From Virgibacillus sp. SK37 (lineage in GTDB: Bacteria; Bacillota; Bacilli; Bacillales; Amphibacillaceae): a stretch of DNA of 64,000 nt. A program made the position numbers and the translations under genes. The DNA lies in the NCBI RefSeq assembly GCF_000725285.1, contig NZ_CP007161.1:667911-731910 (forward strand), read 5' to 3'. Numbering within the stretch: the first letter of the stretch is position 1; the number at the start of each line of letters is the position of its first letter. The notes under the pieces were generated by a model, which worked only from the letters and a program-made list of their open reading frames with translations, was not told the DNA's origin and did not search any database. This document shows, one piece after another, positions 1 to 9,352 of the stretch.

Positions 1-387
1 GGAAAAGAATTAGTATGGGTTGGCCGTATTGCTACATTGGGGATTGCTTTAATTGCGGCGATTATTGCAATGAATCCGGAAAGCTCTGTACTGGAATTGG
101 TCAGCTACGCATGGGCAGGCTTTGGTGCAGCGTTTGGACCGATTATTCTCTTGTCCTTATTTTGGAGAGGCATTACTCGAAATGGAGCGCTTGCAGGAAT
201 CATTGTAGGTGCTGGAACGGTTATTATATGGGGGGAATTCCTATCAGGTGGAATTTTTGATTTATATGAAATAGTTCCAGGATTTCTGTTGAACTTACTT
301 GTTACTATTATCTTCAGTATGTTTAGTAAGCCAGCACCGGAAATAGAAGCAGAGTTTACCGAAACGTTGACGAAATTAAAAGAATAA
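1..387 (+). CDS. putP: Sodium/proline symporter (PutP/OpuE type), C-terminal part
   Basis: The gene is cut by the left edge of the window. It is open in frame 1 from base 1 and ends in TAA at 385-387, giving the last 128 residues. The visible part has the final membrane helices of a sodium:solute symporter (SSS family), including an AGFGAAFGP stretch followed by LSLFWRGITRNGALAG, as in PutP and OpuE, and an acidic tail. Such proteins import proline with Na+ for nutrition or osmoprotection. In Bacillus subtilis the homologue opuE also lies next to gatCAB, so synteny supports the call. Whether its main role is osmotic (OpuE) or catabolic (PutP) cannot be told from this fragment. Confidence 0.85.
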   Translation, partial: GKELVWVGRIATLGIALIAAIIAMNPESSVLELVSYAWAGFGAAFGPIILLSLFWRGITRNGALAGIIVGAGTVIIWGEFLSGGIFDLYEIVPGFLLNLLVTIIFSMFSKPAPEIEAEFTETLTKLKE

Positions 388-394
388 ATGTAAT

Positions 395-428
395 AATGGT
401 CTACTTCTTTAAGAAGTGGGCCATTTTT
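395..428 (+). terminator. Rho-independent terminator after the symporter
   Basis: Inverted arms at 395-408 and 412-425 form a 14-bp stem with some G-U pairs around a tiny loop, followed by a T run. It ends the symporter transcript before gatC. Confidence 0.85.
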
Positions 429-477
429 ATAGTGAAGAGTGACCTTTTATCTCTGTCTTATTTGCTTAATAGCAGTC

Positions 478-514
478 AATTCTGCTATCATCTATAGTGT
501 TATAATAGTATAAT
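478..514 (+). promoter_or_regulatory. Possible gatCAB promoter
   Basis: Two perfect TATAAT hexamers occur at 501-506 and 509-514, about 60 bp upstream of gatC and just after the symporter terminator. No convincing -35 box sits at the right distance, so only the -10 part is supported. Confidence 0.4.
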
Positions 515-568
515 TAGACAATAATAACTAAAATAAACCAAAGATAGATAAAGACTGGAGGGTAATAA

Positions 569-859
569 ATGGCTGATATCACCAAAGAACAGGTTAAACA
601 TGTTGCGAATTTGGCAAGACTTGCAATTACAGAAGAAGAAGCAGAAATGTTTCAGGGACAGTTGAATTCCATTATTTCCTTTGCGGAGCAATTAAATGAA
701 TTGGATACAGAAGGTGTAGAACCAACTACACACGTATTAGATTTAAAGAACGTATTACGCAAGGACGAGCCGAAGGAATGGATTACACAAGAGGAAGCAC
801 TGAAAAATGCTCCTGATAAAAAAGATGGACATTATCGCGTGCCATCCATTTTGGAATAG
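569..859 (+). CDS. gatC: Aspartyl/glutamyl-tRNA amidotransferase subunit C
   Basis: This 96-residue protein is the GatC subunit of the GatCAB amidotransferase, which converts Glu-tRNA(Gln), and Asp-tRNA(Asn) where needed, to the amidated form. GatC wraps around GatA and GatB and stabilises the complex. The sequence has the typical N-terminal motif [17 protein letters not shown] and the C-terminal LRKDEP segment, and the length is normal. A good ribosome site (TGGAGGG) precedes ATG 569. It leads the gatC-gatA-gatB operon, with 13 bp to gatA. Confidence 0.97.
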   Translation: MADITKEQVKHVANLARLAITEEEAEMFQGQLNSIISFAEQLNELDTEGVEPTTHVLDLKNVLRKDEPKEWITQEEALKNAPDKKDGHYRVPSILE

Positions 860-872
860 GGAGGGAAAATAG

Positions 873-2339
873 ATGTCATTATTTGATTACACGATAAAAG
901 AACTGGAAGAGAAAATACATAATAAAGAAGTTACGGTCGAGGATCTCGTAGACACTTCTTATAAACGTATTAAAGAAGTGGATGGACAGGTTCATGCTTT
1001 CTTAACATTAAATGAAGAAAGTGCAAGAGAAGAAGCAAAGAAATTAGATGCTGCAGCTGATCAAACTGCAAGTCTTTTCGGTATGCCAGCAGGGATTAAG
1101 GATAATATTGTAACGAAAGCGTTGCGCACAACCTGTGCCAGCCAATTCTTGGATAACTTTGATGACCCGTTATATAATGCAACGGTTGTTGATAAGCTGG
1201 CAAGCCAACAAGCAGTAACAATTGGAAAATTAAACATGGATGAATTTGCTATGGGTTCATCTAATGAAAATTCAAGCTATACACCAACACGTAACCCATG
1301 GAATACCGATTATGTTCCAGGGGGCTCCAGTGGTGGCTCTGCAGCTTCTGTAGCGGCAGGAGAAGTGTTATTCTCCCTAGGGTCTGATACAGGTGGATCG
1401 ATTCGTCAGCCTGCAGCATTCTGTGGTGTGGTTGGATTGAAGCCGACATATGGCCGTGTATCTCGTTTTGGTCTTGTAGCATTTGCATCCTCCTTGGATC
1501 AAATTGGACCGATCACCCGTAATGTGGAAGATAATGCTCGCGTGCTAGAAGTAATCGCTGGAATCGACCCGATGGATTCTACTAGTGCCAATGTAGATGT
1601 ACCAAAGTATACAGAAGCACTAACAGGAGATGTCAAAGGATTAAAGATCGCAGTACCAAAGGAATATCTTGCTGAAGGTGTTGCGCCTGAGGTGAAGGAA
1701 TCTGTACTTCAAGCATTGAAAGTATATGAATCGCTTGGTGCAACATGGGAAGAGGTTTCCTTACCACATTCTAAATATGCGGTAGCAACCTACTATCTGC
1801 TTTCATCATCTGAGGCATCAGCAAACCTTGCTCGTTTTGATGGAGTAAGATACGGTGTGCGCAGTGAAAATGCAGATAATATGATCGATATGTTCAAAAA
1901 ATCCCGTAGTGAAGGCTTTGGTGAAGAAGTGAAGCGTCGTATTATGCTTGGAACCTTTGCATTAAGCTCGGGCTACTATGATGCTTACTATAAAAAAGCA
2001 CAAAAAGTTCGTACATTAATCAAAAATGACTTTGATAAGATTTTCGAAGACTATGATGTAGTTATCGGACCAACAACCCCAACTCCAGCATTTAAAGTTG
2101 GAGAGAAAATAGATGATCCACTAACCATGTATGCAAATGACATCCTTACTATTCCGGTTAACCTTGCAGGCGTACCAGGAATTTCTTTACCATGTGGTTT
2201 CTCTGAAAAAGGCTTACCATTCGGATTGCAAATTATCGGAAAGCATTTTGATGAGAGTACGGTTTATCGTGCAGCACATGCCTATGAACAGGCAACAGAC
2301 CACCATAAAAAACGACCTCAACTAGGAGGTGCCAACTAA
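873..2339 (+). CDS. gatA: Aspartyl/glutamyl-tRNA amidotransferase subunit A
   Basis: GatA (488 aa) is the glutaminase subunit. It hydrolyses glutamine and feeds ammonia through a tunnel to GatB. The amidase-signature triad is present: Lys near residue 76 (GIKDNIV), the cis-Ser near 152 in the GSSGGS loop, and the nucleophilic Ser near 176 in DTGGSIRQP. Length is normal for the family. GGGAGGG precedes ATG 873. The stop codon overlaps the gatB start as TAATG, a sign of translational coupling within the operon. Confidence 0.98.
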   Translation: MSLFDYTIKELEEKIHNKEVTVEDLVDTSYKRIKEVDGQVHAFLTLNEESAREEAKKLDAAADQTASLFGMPAGIKDNIVTKALRTTCASQFLDNFDDPLYNATVVDKLASQQAVTIGKLNMDEFAMGSSNENSSYTPTRNPWNTDYVPGGSSGGSAASVAAGEVLFSLGSDTGGSIRQPAAFCGVVGLKPTYGRVSRFGLVAFASSLDQIGPITRNVEDNARVLEVIAGIDPMDSTSANVDVPKYTEALTGDVKGLKIAVPKEYLAEGVAPEVKESVLQALKVYESLGATWEEVSLPHSKYAVATYYLLSSSEASANLARFDGVRYGVRSENADNMIDMFKKSRSEGFGEEVKRRIMLGTFALSSGYYDAYYKKAQKVRTLIKNDFDKIFEDYDVVIGPTTPTPAFKVGEKIDDPLTMYANDILTIPVNLAGVPGISLPCGFSEKGLPFGLQIIGKHFDESTVYRAAHAYEQATDHHKKRPQLGGAN

Positions 2340-3769
2340 TGAATTTCGAAACAATTATCGGATTAGAAGTGCACGTGGAATTAAAAACAAACTCGAAAAT
2401 TTTCAGTCCTAGTGTGAACGCATTTGGAACGGACGCGAACACGAATGTAAACCCAATCGATTTAGGGTATCCTGGGACGTTACCAGTGTTAAATGAAGAA
2501 GCAGTTAACTTTGCAATGAAGGCTGCTATGGCGCTAAATTGTGAAATTGCGACAGATACAAAGTTTGATCGTAAGAACTATTTTTACCCGGACAATCCAA
2601 AGGCATATCAAATTTCACAGTTTGATAAACCAATCGGTGAAAACGGTTGGATTGAGATCGAAGTAAATGGTGAAAAGAAGCGTATCGGAATCACTCGTCT
2701 TCACTTAGAGGAAGATGCAGGAAAGCTGACTCATGGTAATGATGGCTATTCGCTAGTAGACTTTAACCGTCAAGGGACGCCACTCATTGAAATTGTTTCC
2801 GAGCCGGATATGCGTTCACCGGAAGAGGCTTATGCTTATCTGGAGAAATTAAAAAATATTATCCAATATACAGGCGTTTCCGATGTGAAGATGGAAGAAG
2901 GTTCCCTTCGCTGTGATGCCAATATTTCTTTACGCCCAGTTGGACAGGAAGAGTTTGGTACAAAAGCAGAATTGAAGAACTTGAACAGCTTTAGCTTTGT
3001 ACAAAAAGGACTTGAATTTGAAGAAAAACGCCAAGAGAAAGTTCTTTTAACTGGTGGGGAGATTTTACAGGAAACCCGCCGTTATGATGAAAAAACAAAA
3101 GAAACTATTCTCATGCGTATTAAGGAAGGGTCAGACGATTATCGTTACTTCCCTGAACCGGATCTGGTTCCATTATATATTGATGATGCTTGGAAGGAAC
3201 GTATTCGTAAAGAAATCCCAGAGCTTCCTGATGCTCGCAAAAAGCGCTATATTGAAGAGTTGGGGCTACCTGCATATGACGCAGCTGTTCTAACAAGCTC
3301 GAAGGAAATGGCTGACTTTTTTGAAGCTGCGTTACAAGATGGTGCTGATATGAAGCAGGTATCCAACTGGTTAATGGGCGAGGTATCCGCTTATATGAAC
3401 AAGCATTATAAAGAACTGCATGATCTTGCTATAACTCCACCAGCTCTTGCAAAAATGATTAAGCTAATAGAAGATGGTACTATATCATCTAAAATTGCCA
3501 AAAAGGTATTTGCAGAGTTAGTAGAAAATGGCGGAGATCCAGAGCAGATCGTGAAGGACAAAGGTCTTGTACAGATTTCCGATGAAGGTCAGCTAAGAGA
3601 AATTATTGCTCAAGTTCTTGCTGAAAATGAACAATCCATAATTGATTATAAAAATGGAAAAGATAAAGCACAAAAGTACTTAGTAGGACAAGTAATGAAA
3701 GCAACCAAAGGACAGGCAAACCCTCCAATGGTGAATAAGATTCTTGTGGAAGAGCTTGATAAGAAGTAA
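2339..3769 (+). CDS. gatB: Aspartyl/glutamyl-tRNA amidotransferase subunit B
   Basis: GatB (476 aa) binds the misacylated tRNA, phosphorylates the acyl group with ATP and amidates it with ammonia delivered from GatA. The start [14 protein letters not shown], the kinase-core motif [17 protein letters not shown] and the C-terminal YqeY-like tail ending [10 protein letters not shown] are all present, at the usual length. The ribosome site lies inside the end of gatA (AGGAGG near 2325). It is the last gene of gatCAB and a terminator follows. Confidence 0.98.
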   Translation: MNFETIIGLEVHVELKTNSKIFSPSVNAFGTDANTNVNPIDLGYPGTLPVLNEEAVNFAMKAAMALNCEIATDTKFDRKNYFYPDNPKAYQISQFDKPIGENGWIEIEVNGEKKRIGITRLHLEEDAGKLTHGNDGYSLVDFNRQGTPLIEIVSEPDMRSPEEAYAYLEKLKNIIQYTGVSDVKMEEGSLRCDANISLRPVGQEEFGTKAELKNLNSFSFVQKGLEFEEKRQEKVLLTGGEILQETRRYDEKTKETILMRIKEGSDDYRYFPEPDLVPLYIDDAWKERIRKEIPELPDARKKRYIEELGLPAYDAAVLTSSKEMADFFEAALQDGADMKQVSNWLMGEVSAYMNKHYKELHDLAITPPALAKMIKLIEDGTISSKIAKKVFAELVENGGDPEQIVKDKGLVQISDEGQLREIIAQVLAENEQSIIDYKNGKDKAQKYLVGQVMKATKGQANPPMVNKILVEELDKK

Positions 3770-3780
3770 GAGAAATGTGG

Positions 3781-3820
3781 CGGTCTGTTGTTCTGTTTTA
3801 GGCAACAGACTGTTCTTTTA
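3781..3820 (+). terminator. Terminator after gatB
   Basis: Arms GTCTGTTG (3783-3790) and CAACAGAC (3803-3810) pair perfectly and are followed by a T-rich tail. Confidence 0.7.
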
Positions 3821-3924
3821 GTCCTTACCCCTTTTCAAATTCAATGAAAAGGGCTATGATAAGCAATGGACAAACAAACATATCATTTGCCCTTGCAAAA
3901 TTGAAGGAATGGGGAGGGAAAACA

Positions 3925-4848
3925 ATGAAGAAGGCCCGAATCATTTATAACCCGACATCTGGACGGGAAGCTTTTAAAAAAGAACTGGCGACCGTTTTAG
4001 AGCGTTTTGAAGTCGCAGGATATGAAACATCTGCACACGCAACTACTTGTGAAGGTGATGCCATCCATGCAGCAAGAATAGCTGTAGAGAGAGGCTTTGA
4101 TTTAGTTGTTGCAGCTGGTGGAGATGGTACGATTAATGAAGTCATAAATGGCTTGGCAGAGCAGGAGAATAGGCCAAAATTGGGTATTATACCAGTCGGC
4201 ACAACAAACGACTTTGCCAGAGCATTAAGTATCCCTCGTGACATAAAAAAAGCGGTTGATGTAATTTTAGAAGATCAATCCATGTTTTTAGATATAGGAA
4301 GAGTAAACGATCACTATTTTATGAATATCGCAGGTGGCGGTAAGCTGACAGAATTGACCTATGAGGTACCAAGTAAGCTTAAGACAATGCTTGGACAGTT
4401 GGCTTATTATATGAAGGGAATGGAGATGCTTCCTTCGTTAAAGCCGATCCGCGCCAAAATAGAGTATGATGATAACATCATCGATGAGGATATTATGCTG
4501 TTCTTAGTTTCCAACACGAATTCAGTTGGAGGATTTGAGAAGCTTGCTCCAGAAGCAAATATGCATGATGGCTATTTTGACTTGTTAATTTTACGTAAAA
4601 CAAATCTTGCGGAATTTATTCGCATTGCTTCTTTGGCATTGCGAGGAGCACATTTAGACGATAAAAATGTAATTTATGCAAAAGCTAAGAAAATAAAAGT
4701 AACTACTGATGAAAAAATGCAGTTGAATATTGACGGAGAATTCGGTGGCCTGCTCCCAGGTGAGTTTATTAATTTGCAGGAGCATATCGAATTTTTCGTA
4801 CCAAAAGCGTTTATGGAGAAAGAAATGAACAGGGAACTTCCGTCATAG
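3925..4848 (+). CDS. dgkB: Diacylglycerol kinase, soluble DgkB type
   Basis: This 307-residue protein belongs to the DAGK catalytic family. DgkB phosphorylates diacylglycerol released during lipoteichoic acid synthesis to phosphatidic acid, recycling it into phospholipid. Visible motifs are the N-terminal RIIYNPTSG strand-loop, the ATP-binding GGDGTINEVINGL near residues 65-77, PVGTTNDFARAL, and the C-terminal NIDGE motif. An in-frame ATG at 3844 exists, but the protein is started at 3925 because GGGGAGGG sits 7 bases upstream and the homologous N-terminus begins MKKARIIYNP. In B. subtilis dgkB also lies near gatCAB and rlmCD. Confidence 0.93.
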   Translation: MKKARIIYNPTSGREAFKKELATVLERFEVAGYETSAHATTCEGDAIHAARIAVERGFDLVVAAGGDGTINEVINGLAEQENRPKLGIIPVGTTNDFARALSIPRDIKKAVDVILEDQSMFLDIGRVNDHYFMNIAGGGKLTELTYEVPSKLKTMLGQLAYYMKGMEMLPSLKPIRAKIEYDDNIIDEDIMLFLVSNTNSVGGFEKLAPEANMHDGYFDLLILRKTNLAEFIRIASLALRGAHLDDKNVIYAKAKKIKVTTDEKMQLNIDGEFGGLLPGEFINLQEHIEFFVPKAFMEKEMNRELPS

Positions 4849-4864
4849 GGAGTTCTTTTTTTTA
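4834..4864 (+). terminator. Terminator overlapping the dgkB stop
   Basis: GAACTTCC (4834-4841) pairs with GGGAGTTC (4848-4855) with one wobble, followed by eight or more T. The stem includes the stop codon region. Confidence 0.75.
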
Positions 4865-4971
4865 GTTTCAAGCTCAAACCCTCATTCCCTTTTAAAAATG
4901 TATGAAAATGATTTTACCTAACAAAATATGATAAGATAGCATCACATACTAGCACGCAAAGGAAGATATAA

Positions 4972-6348
4972 ATGGGAAAACAAGCAGCACCGGTTAAAAA
5001 GAATGAAACAGTGACAATAAGCTTTGAAGATCTTACACATGAAGGAAATGGTGTAGGCAAAATTGACGGTTATCCATTATTTGTACCTCATGGTCTTCCT
5101 GGTGAGGAAGCAGAAGTAAAGGTAGTAAAAGTTAATAAAAACTTTGGGTTCGGAAAGCTATTAAAAGTGATAAAGTCAAGTCCACAGCGTGTTGAGCCAC
5201 CTTGTGATGTGTATTACAAATGTGGTGGCTGCCAATTACAGCATATGAGCTATGCCATGCAGCTGGAAATGAAGCAAAATCAAGTGAAAAATGTTATGCG
5301 GAAGATCGCCCATATGGAACACGTACCAGTGCATTCGACTATAGGGATGGAGGACCCGTGGCGTTATCGTAATAAAATTTCCATTCCTGTGGGTGAACGA
5401 AATGGAGAACTTATTACAGGCTTTTACCAAAAACGAAGTCATCATATTATTGAAGATATGGACACATGTGTGATTCAGGATGAAGTGAATGATCGGATGG
5501 TAGAAGCTGTTCGTCGTATTGCAGATCGCCTTGGAATTCAAGCATATGACGAGAAGAAAGACCGTGGAGTGTTAAGGCATATTATGGTACGTACAGGGAG
5601 AGCAACCAATGATACGATGATAGTACTCGTTACCAGAACGGACAAGCTACCATACCAGGAGCAGTTAGTTAAGGAATTAACGGAAACCTTTCCACACGTG
5701 AAATCTATCGTGCATAACATTAATAATAAGCAAACAAACGTAATTTTAGGTCGAAAAACGAAATTGGTCTGGGGAGAAGAATATATTTACGACACGATCG
5801 GAGACATTCGCTTTGCCATCTCTGCAAAGTCATTTTATCAGGTGAATCCTCCACAGACGAAGAAACTCTATGACAAAGCCCTGGAATATGCTGAAATTGA
5901 ACCTAATGACATTGTAATTGATGCATATTGTGGTATTGGAACGATTTCTTTGTTCCTGGCACAGAAAGCCAAAAAGGTATTTGGTGTGGAAGTTGTTCCA
6001 GAAGCCATTAGTGATGCTAAAATGAACGCAAGAATAAATGGGATTACCAATGCAGAATTCGTAGTAGGAGAAGCAGAAAAGGTGATGCCATGGTGGAAGG
6101 CACAAGGATTGCAGCCAGACGTAATTGTGGTAGATCCCCCAAGAAAGGGCTGTGAAGTGGATTTTCTACAGGCGATGATCGACATGAAGCCAAAGAAAAT
6201 TGTTTACGTATCATGCAACCCATCTACCTTGGCAAGAGATCTTAAAATCCTTGATGAAGGCGGGTATGAAACGAAAGAAGTGCAGCCTGTCGATATGTTT
6301 CCGCAGACAAATCATGTCGAGTGTGTTGTGAGGTTGGAGTTGAAGTAA
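4972..6348 (+). CDS. rlmCD: 23S rRNA (uracil-C5)-methyltransferase RlmCD
   Basis: This 458-residue RumA/TrmA-family enzyme uses SAM to methylate C5 of uridines in 23S rRNA. In B. subtilis the single orthologue (YefA) modifies both U747 and U1939, hence RlmCD. The N-terminal TRAM domain covers about residues 10-70. Three clustered cysteines (about C78, C84, C87 in CDVYYKCGGC) and a fourth near C166 form a likely iron-sulfur site. The C-terminal Rossmann domain carries DAYCGIGTISLFLA, and the catalytic Cys near 415 lies in VSCNPSTLARD. The ATG start has AAGGAAG upstream. Which uridines are modified is inferred from the B. subtilis protein. Confidence 0.92.
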   Translation: MGKQAAPVKKNETVTISFEDLTHEGNGVGKIDGYPLFVPHGLPGEEAEVKVVKVNKNFGFGKLLKVIKSSPQRVEPPCDVYYKCGGCQLQHMSYAMQLEMKQNQVKNVMRKIAHMEHVPVHSTIGMEDPWRYRNKISIPVGERNGELITGFYQKRSHHIIEDMDTCVIQDEVNDRMVEAVRRIADRLGIQAYDEKKDRGVLRHIMVRTGRATNDTMIVLVTRTDKLPYQEQLVKELTETFPHVKSIVHNINNKQTNVILGRKTKLVWGEEYIYDTIGDIRFAISAKSFYQVNPPQTKKLYDKALEYAEIEPNDIVIDAYCGIGTISLFLAQKAKKVFGVEVVPEAISDAKMNARINGITNAEFVVGEAEKVMPWWKAQGLQPDVIVVDPPRKGCEVDFLQAMIDMKPKKIVYVSCNPSTLARDLKILDEGGYETKEVQPVDMFPQTNHVECVVRLELK

Positions 6349-6360
6349 AGTATCAAGTAG

Positions 6361-6394
6361 AAAGCCTTATTCTTTTTAGAATGAGGCTTTTTTG
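6361..6394 (+). terminator. Terminator after rlmCD
   Basis: A 13-bp stem (6361-6373 with 6378-6390, one G-U pair) closes a four-T loop and is followed by Ts. Confidence 0.9.
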
Positions 6395-6487
6395 GTAAAT
6401 TAATAAAAACCTCTTAAAAGTGTACATCCCACAAAACAGGGAACTACTCTATAGTGAAGCATATACCTAGAAAACGGAGGATAAAAA

Positions 6488-8758
6488 GTGGCGGAAAATA
6501 AAGATGAAATTATCTTAAAAGGACTTCAAGAAAACAATTTAAAAAATATAGATATCAATATACCTAAAGAGAAGATAAATGTATTTACTGGTATTTCAGG
6601 TTCAGGAAAAAGTTCAGTTGTTTTTGATACATTGGCAACGGAAAGCAGAAGGCAAATGACGTTGAATTATCCTCTTTATGTCAGAAATCAGATGCCAAGA
6701 TATGAAAGGCCTCATGCTGATCTGATGCAGCATTTAAGTCCAGTTGTAGTAGTAGAGCAGAAAGCTGTTGGAAGTAATTCTCGTTCAACAGTTGGTACCT
6801 ATATGGACATTCATCCATTGATTCGACTATTGTTCTCTCGTATTGGCAGTCCTCCTATAGGCACAGCAACCGATTTTTCTAGCCAGAGTTCTTTTGGCAA
6901 ATGTCCTGAATGTAACGGGTACGGTGAAATAATTGCTCCTGATTTAGATAAGATTATTGACCTGGATAAGTCACTTCGAGAATATGCAGTAAAATTTAAA
7001 CCTTTATCCCCTTCTGGTTGGCAAGGCAGATGGGTGATTACTGGTGGATTATTTAACCCTGACATTCCGATAAAGGATTATCCAAAAGAAAAGTTTGATT
7101 TACTCATTTATGGACCACCAGAAGGAGAACGTGTCTTCGCGCCTTTCCATACGAAAGATGGTCCACATGACCATGAGTGGGATGGATTACTACCTAGGTT
7201 TACGCGTCTTTACATAAACAGGGATGTATCAAAGTTAAAACAAACATCTCAGGATGATGTTTTAGCTGTGTCTACACATACATTATGTCCCGTTTGTGAA
7301 GGTTCAGGCCTAAATCCTAAAGTTCTGGAATGTAAAATAAATGGCTTCAATATTGCAGAATATGATCAATTGGAATTGACAGAATTACTGGTAGAGTTGT
7401 CTAAAATAACAGACCCAATTGGAAACTCCATCGCACAACAGGCTATCCCAAATGTCCAGCAACTTGTTGAGTTAGGATTAGGTTATTTGAGTCTGGCAAG
7501 GAAAATGGGAACACTGTCTGGTGGTGAAGCCCAACGAGTTAAGATTGCTCGTCATCTGGGGAGTAGCCTAAACAATATGACGTACATTTTCGACGAACCT
7601 AGTGCCGGGCTACATCCAGAAGAAATAGATAAATTGATATACATGCTCAAAACATTGCGTGATAATCATAATACGGTAGTTATTATTGAACATAATCTCT
7701 CTGTGATAAATGCAGCAGATGAAATAATTGAGATGGGCCCAGGAGCGGGTGTGCATGGCGGAGAAATAGTATATCAAGGTGAACTGGAAGGATTAAATAA
7801 AGCTTCTGAGATTACGGACCTGTCTCATAAGCCTATTATAAACGAAACTCCCAGAGACACAGAAGCATATTTTACTATAACAAAAGCGACAGATAATAAC
7901 CTCAAAAATATTAGTTTGAAGATACCAAAGAATGTCTTAGTCTCTGTATGTGGAGTTTCTGGTTCAGGAAAAAGCTCTTTAATGTTTAAGGCATTCAAAG
8001 AAAAGTACCCGGACACTATAGCGGTAAGCCAAGGGAGTATTGGAACATCCAGCCGTTCGACACTTGCTACTTATATGGGAATTATGGATGATATTCGTGC
8101 AATTTTTGCGAAGGAAACTGGCCAGCCAGCAGGTTTGTTTAGCTTTAACTCTTTAGGGGCATGCCCTTATTGTGATGGAAAGGGTGTCACCATTCCAGAC
8201 GTAGCCTTTGCAGACCCGATAACTGTCACTTGTGAAGCTTGCGGAGGCACAAGGTATTCGAAAGAAGCATTATCTTATTACTACCGAGGAAAGAATATAG
8301 TGGAGATTTTGGAACTTACGATAGATGAAACAAATAATTATTTTACATTGCCAAAGATCGTGAAAAAGGTAAATACGCTAAAGGATGTAGGATTGGAGTA
8401 TTTGACATTAGGACAAAAAACAAGCTCTCTAAGTGGTGGCGAAGTACAGCGGCTTAAGCTGGCCAGCCAACTGAAGAAAGAGGGGCAAATCTATTTGTTA
8501 GACGAACCATCATTAGGGCTGCATGCACAGGATAATGGCAAACTTTTAGATGTCTTTTATAGCCTCGTAAATAAAGGGAATTCGGTTATTATCATTGAAC
8601 ACAATTTGGATTTTCTTGCAGCAAGTGATTGGGTCATTGAAATGGGCCCAGCAGGAGGAAAAGAAGGGGGATATGTTCTGTTTGAAGGAACACCGACACA
8701 TATGCTACAAGCAAACACACCAACAGCAAAGTGGTTAATAGAGGCCACTAATAACTAA
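6488..8758 (+). CDS. Short UvrA-like ABC ATPase (excinuclease-like, DrrC-type)
   Basis: This 756-residue protein has two UvrA-type ABC ATPase halves. Walker A motifs GISGSGKSS (near residue 35) and GVSGSGKSS (near 490), signature motifs LSGGEAQR and LSGGEVQR, and Walker B/H-loop segments IFDEPSAGLHP and LLDEPSLGLHA are intact. UvrA zinc-module cysteines are present as CPECNGYG, CPVCEGSG, CPYCDGKG and CEACGGTR. It is about 190 residues shorter than housekeeping UvrA (about 940-950). Such short paralogues occur as stand-alone genes, and DrrC in Streptomyces peucetius gives daunorubicin self-resistance. The start is GTG 6488 after CGGAGG. It stands alone between terminators. A DNA-bound drug protection role is inference. 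Confidence 0.85.
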   Translation: MAENKDEIILKGLQENNLKNIDINIPKEKINVFTGISGSGKSSVVFDTLATESRRQMTLNYPLYVRNQMPRYERPHADLMQHLSPVVVVEQKAVGSNSRSTVGTYMDIHPLIRLLFSRIGSPPIGTATDFSSQSSFGKCPECNGYGEIIAPDLDKIIDLDKSLREYAVKFKPLSPSGWQGRWVITGGLFNPDIPIKDYPKEKFDLLIYGPPEGERVFAPFHTKDGPHDHEWDGLLPRFTRLYINRDVSKLKQTSQDDVLAVSTHTLCPVCEGSGLNPKVLECKINGFNIAEYDQLELTELLVELSKITDPIGNSIAQQAIPNVQQLVELGLGYLSLARKMGTLSGGEAQRVKIARHLGSSLNNMTYIFDEPSAGLHPEEIDKLIYMLKTLRDNHNTVVIIEHNLSVINAADEIIEMGPGAGVHGGEIVYQGELEGLNKASEITDLSHKPIINETPRDTEAYFTITKATDNNLKNISLKIPKNVLVSVCGVSGSGKSSLMFKAFKEKYPDTIAVSQGSIGTSSRSTLATYMGIMDDIRAIFAKETGQPAGLFSFNSLGACPYCDGKGVTIPDVAFADPITVTCEACGGTRYSKEALSYYYRGKNIVEILELTIDETNNYFTLPKIVKKVNTLKDVGLEYLTLGQKTSSLSGGEVQRLKLASQLKKEGQIYLLDEPSLGLHAQDNGKLLDVFYSLVNKGNSVIIIEHNLDFLAASDWVIEMGPAGGKEGGYVLFEGTPTHMLQANTPTAKWLIEATNN

Positions 8759-8800
8759 TTATATAAAGGCTTACTTTCTTTTAATAAATAAATTTTTAAA

Positions 8801-8838
8801 TAAAAGAGCCTTATCACAAAATGATAAGGTTCTTTTGC
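8801..8838. terminator. Terminator after the UvrA-like gene
   Basis: AGAGCCTTATCA (8805-8816) pairs with TGATAAGGTTCT (8822-8833), flanked by A- and T-rich tracts, so it may work in both directions. Confidence 0.85.
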
Positions 8839-8913
8839 TATACATAGATTTCATGTTTCTAAAAAAAGTACGAGAATAATTCAATACCTTTTTAGATGGC
8901 ACTATTATATAAT

Positions 8914-9186
8914 TTACTTTCCCAAGTCCGCATTCAAAGCTTCTTTTAGATTTATTCCGCAAATATCACTACATACAGGAAATAAGCCGTCTTGCCCTTG
9001 TTTCTTTGCCAGGGAATCTGATGTGGTTACAATCATGGAAACATTTCTGTCTGCTGATTTTAGATATACAGGAATAATTTCACCTTCCTGATCCGAAAAA
9101 TCCATTCCTTTGTGAAATTTAACATCGATTGCACTTAACGGGTCATTTTCACCGATCTTTTTATTGCACCAGGAGCAATTTAGCAT
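8914..9186 (-). CDS. Small Cys-rich (zinc-ribbon-like) protein of unknown function
   Basis: This 90-residue protein is not recognised. It starts MLNCSWCNKKI, giving a CxxC knuckle, and has a second pair as CSDIC near residue 74, so it could bind one zinc ion. No signal peptide or membrane segment is seen. The start is supported by GGAAGGAG upstream of ATG 9186. It is monocistronic and convergent with the UvrA-like gene. No function is proposed. Confidence 0.65.
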   Translation of the reverse strand: MLNCSWCNKKIGENDPLSAIDVKFHKGMDFSDQEGEIIPVYLKSADRNVSMIVTTSDSLAKKQGQDGLFPVCSDICGINLKEALNADLGK

Positions 9187-9294
9187 TGTGATTTCTCCTT
9201 CCTACAGGGGTATTATGGCACTATTTTATTTGATCATTATAATACATATACGTGGCTTGATACAAACGCCTGAATCAAGATACATATCAGAGCC

Positions 9295-9330
9295 ATAAAA
9301 AAAGAGGCTCAACAACCGAGCCTCTTTTGT
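9295..9330. terminator. Terminator between ctaB and the small Cys-rich gene
   Basis: AAGAGGCTC (9302-9310) pairs with GAGCCTCTT (9318-9326), with a run of seven A on the left that gives a U tail to minus-strand transcripts leaving ctaB. Confidence 0.85.
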
Positions 9331-9352
9331 AATACCAGCTGTCATGCTTTAA

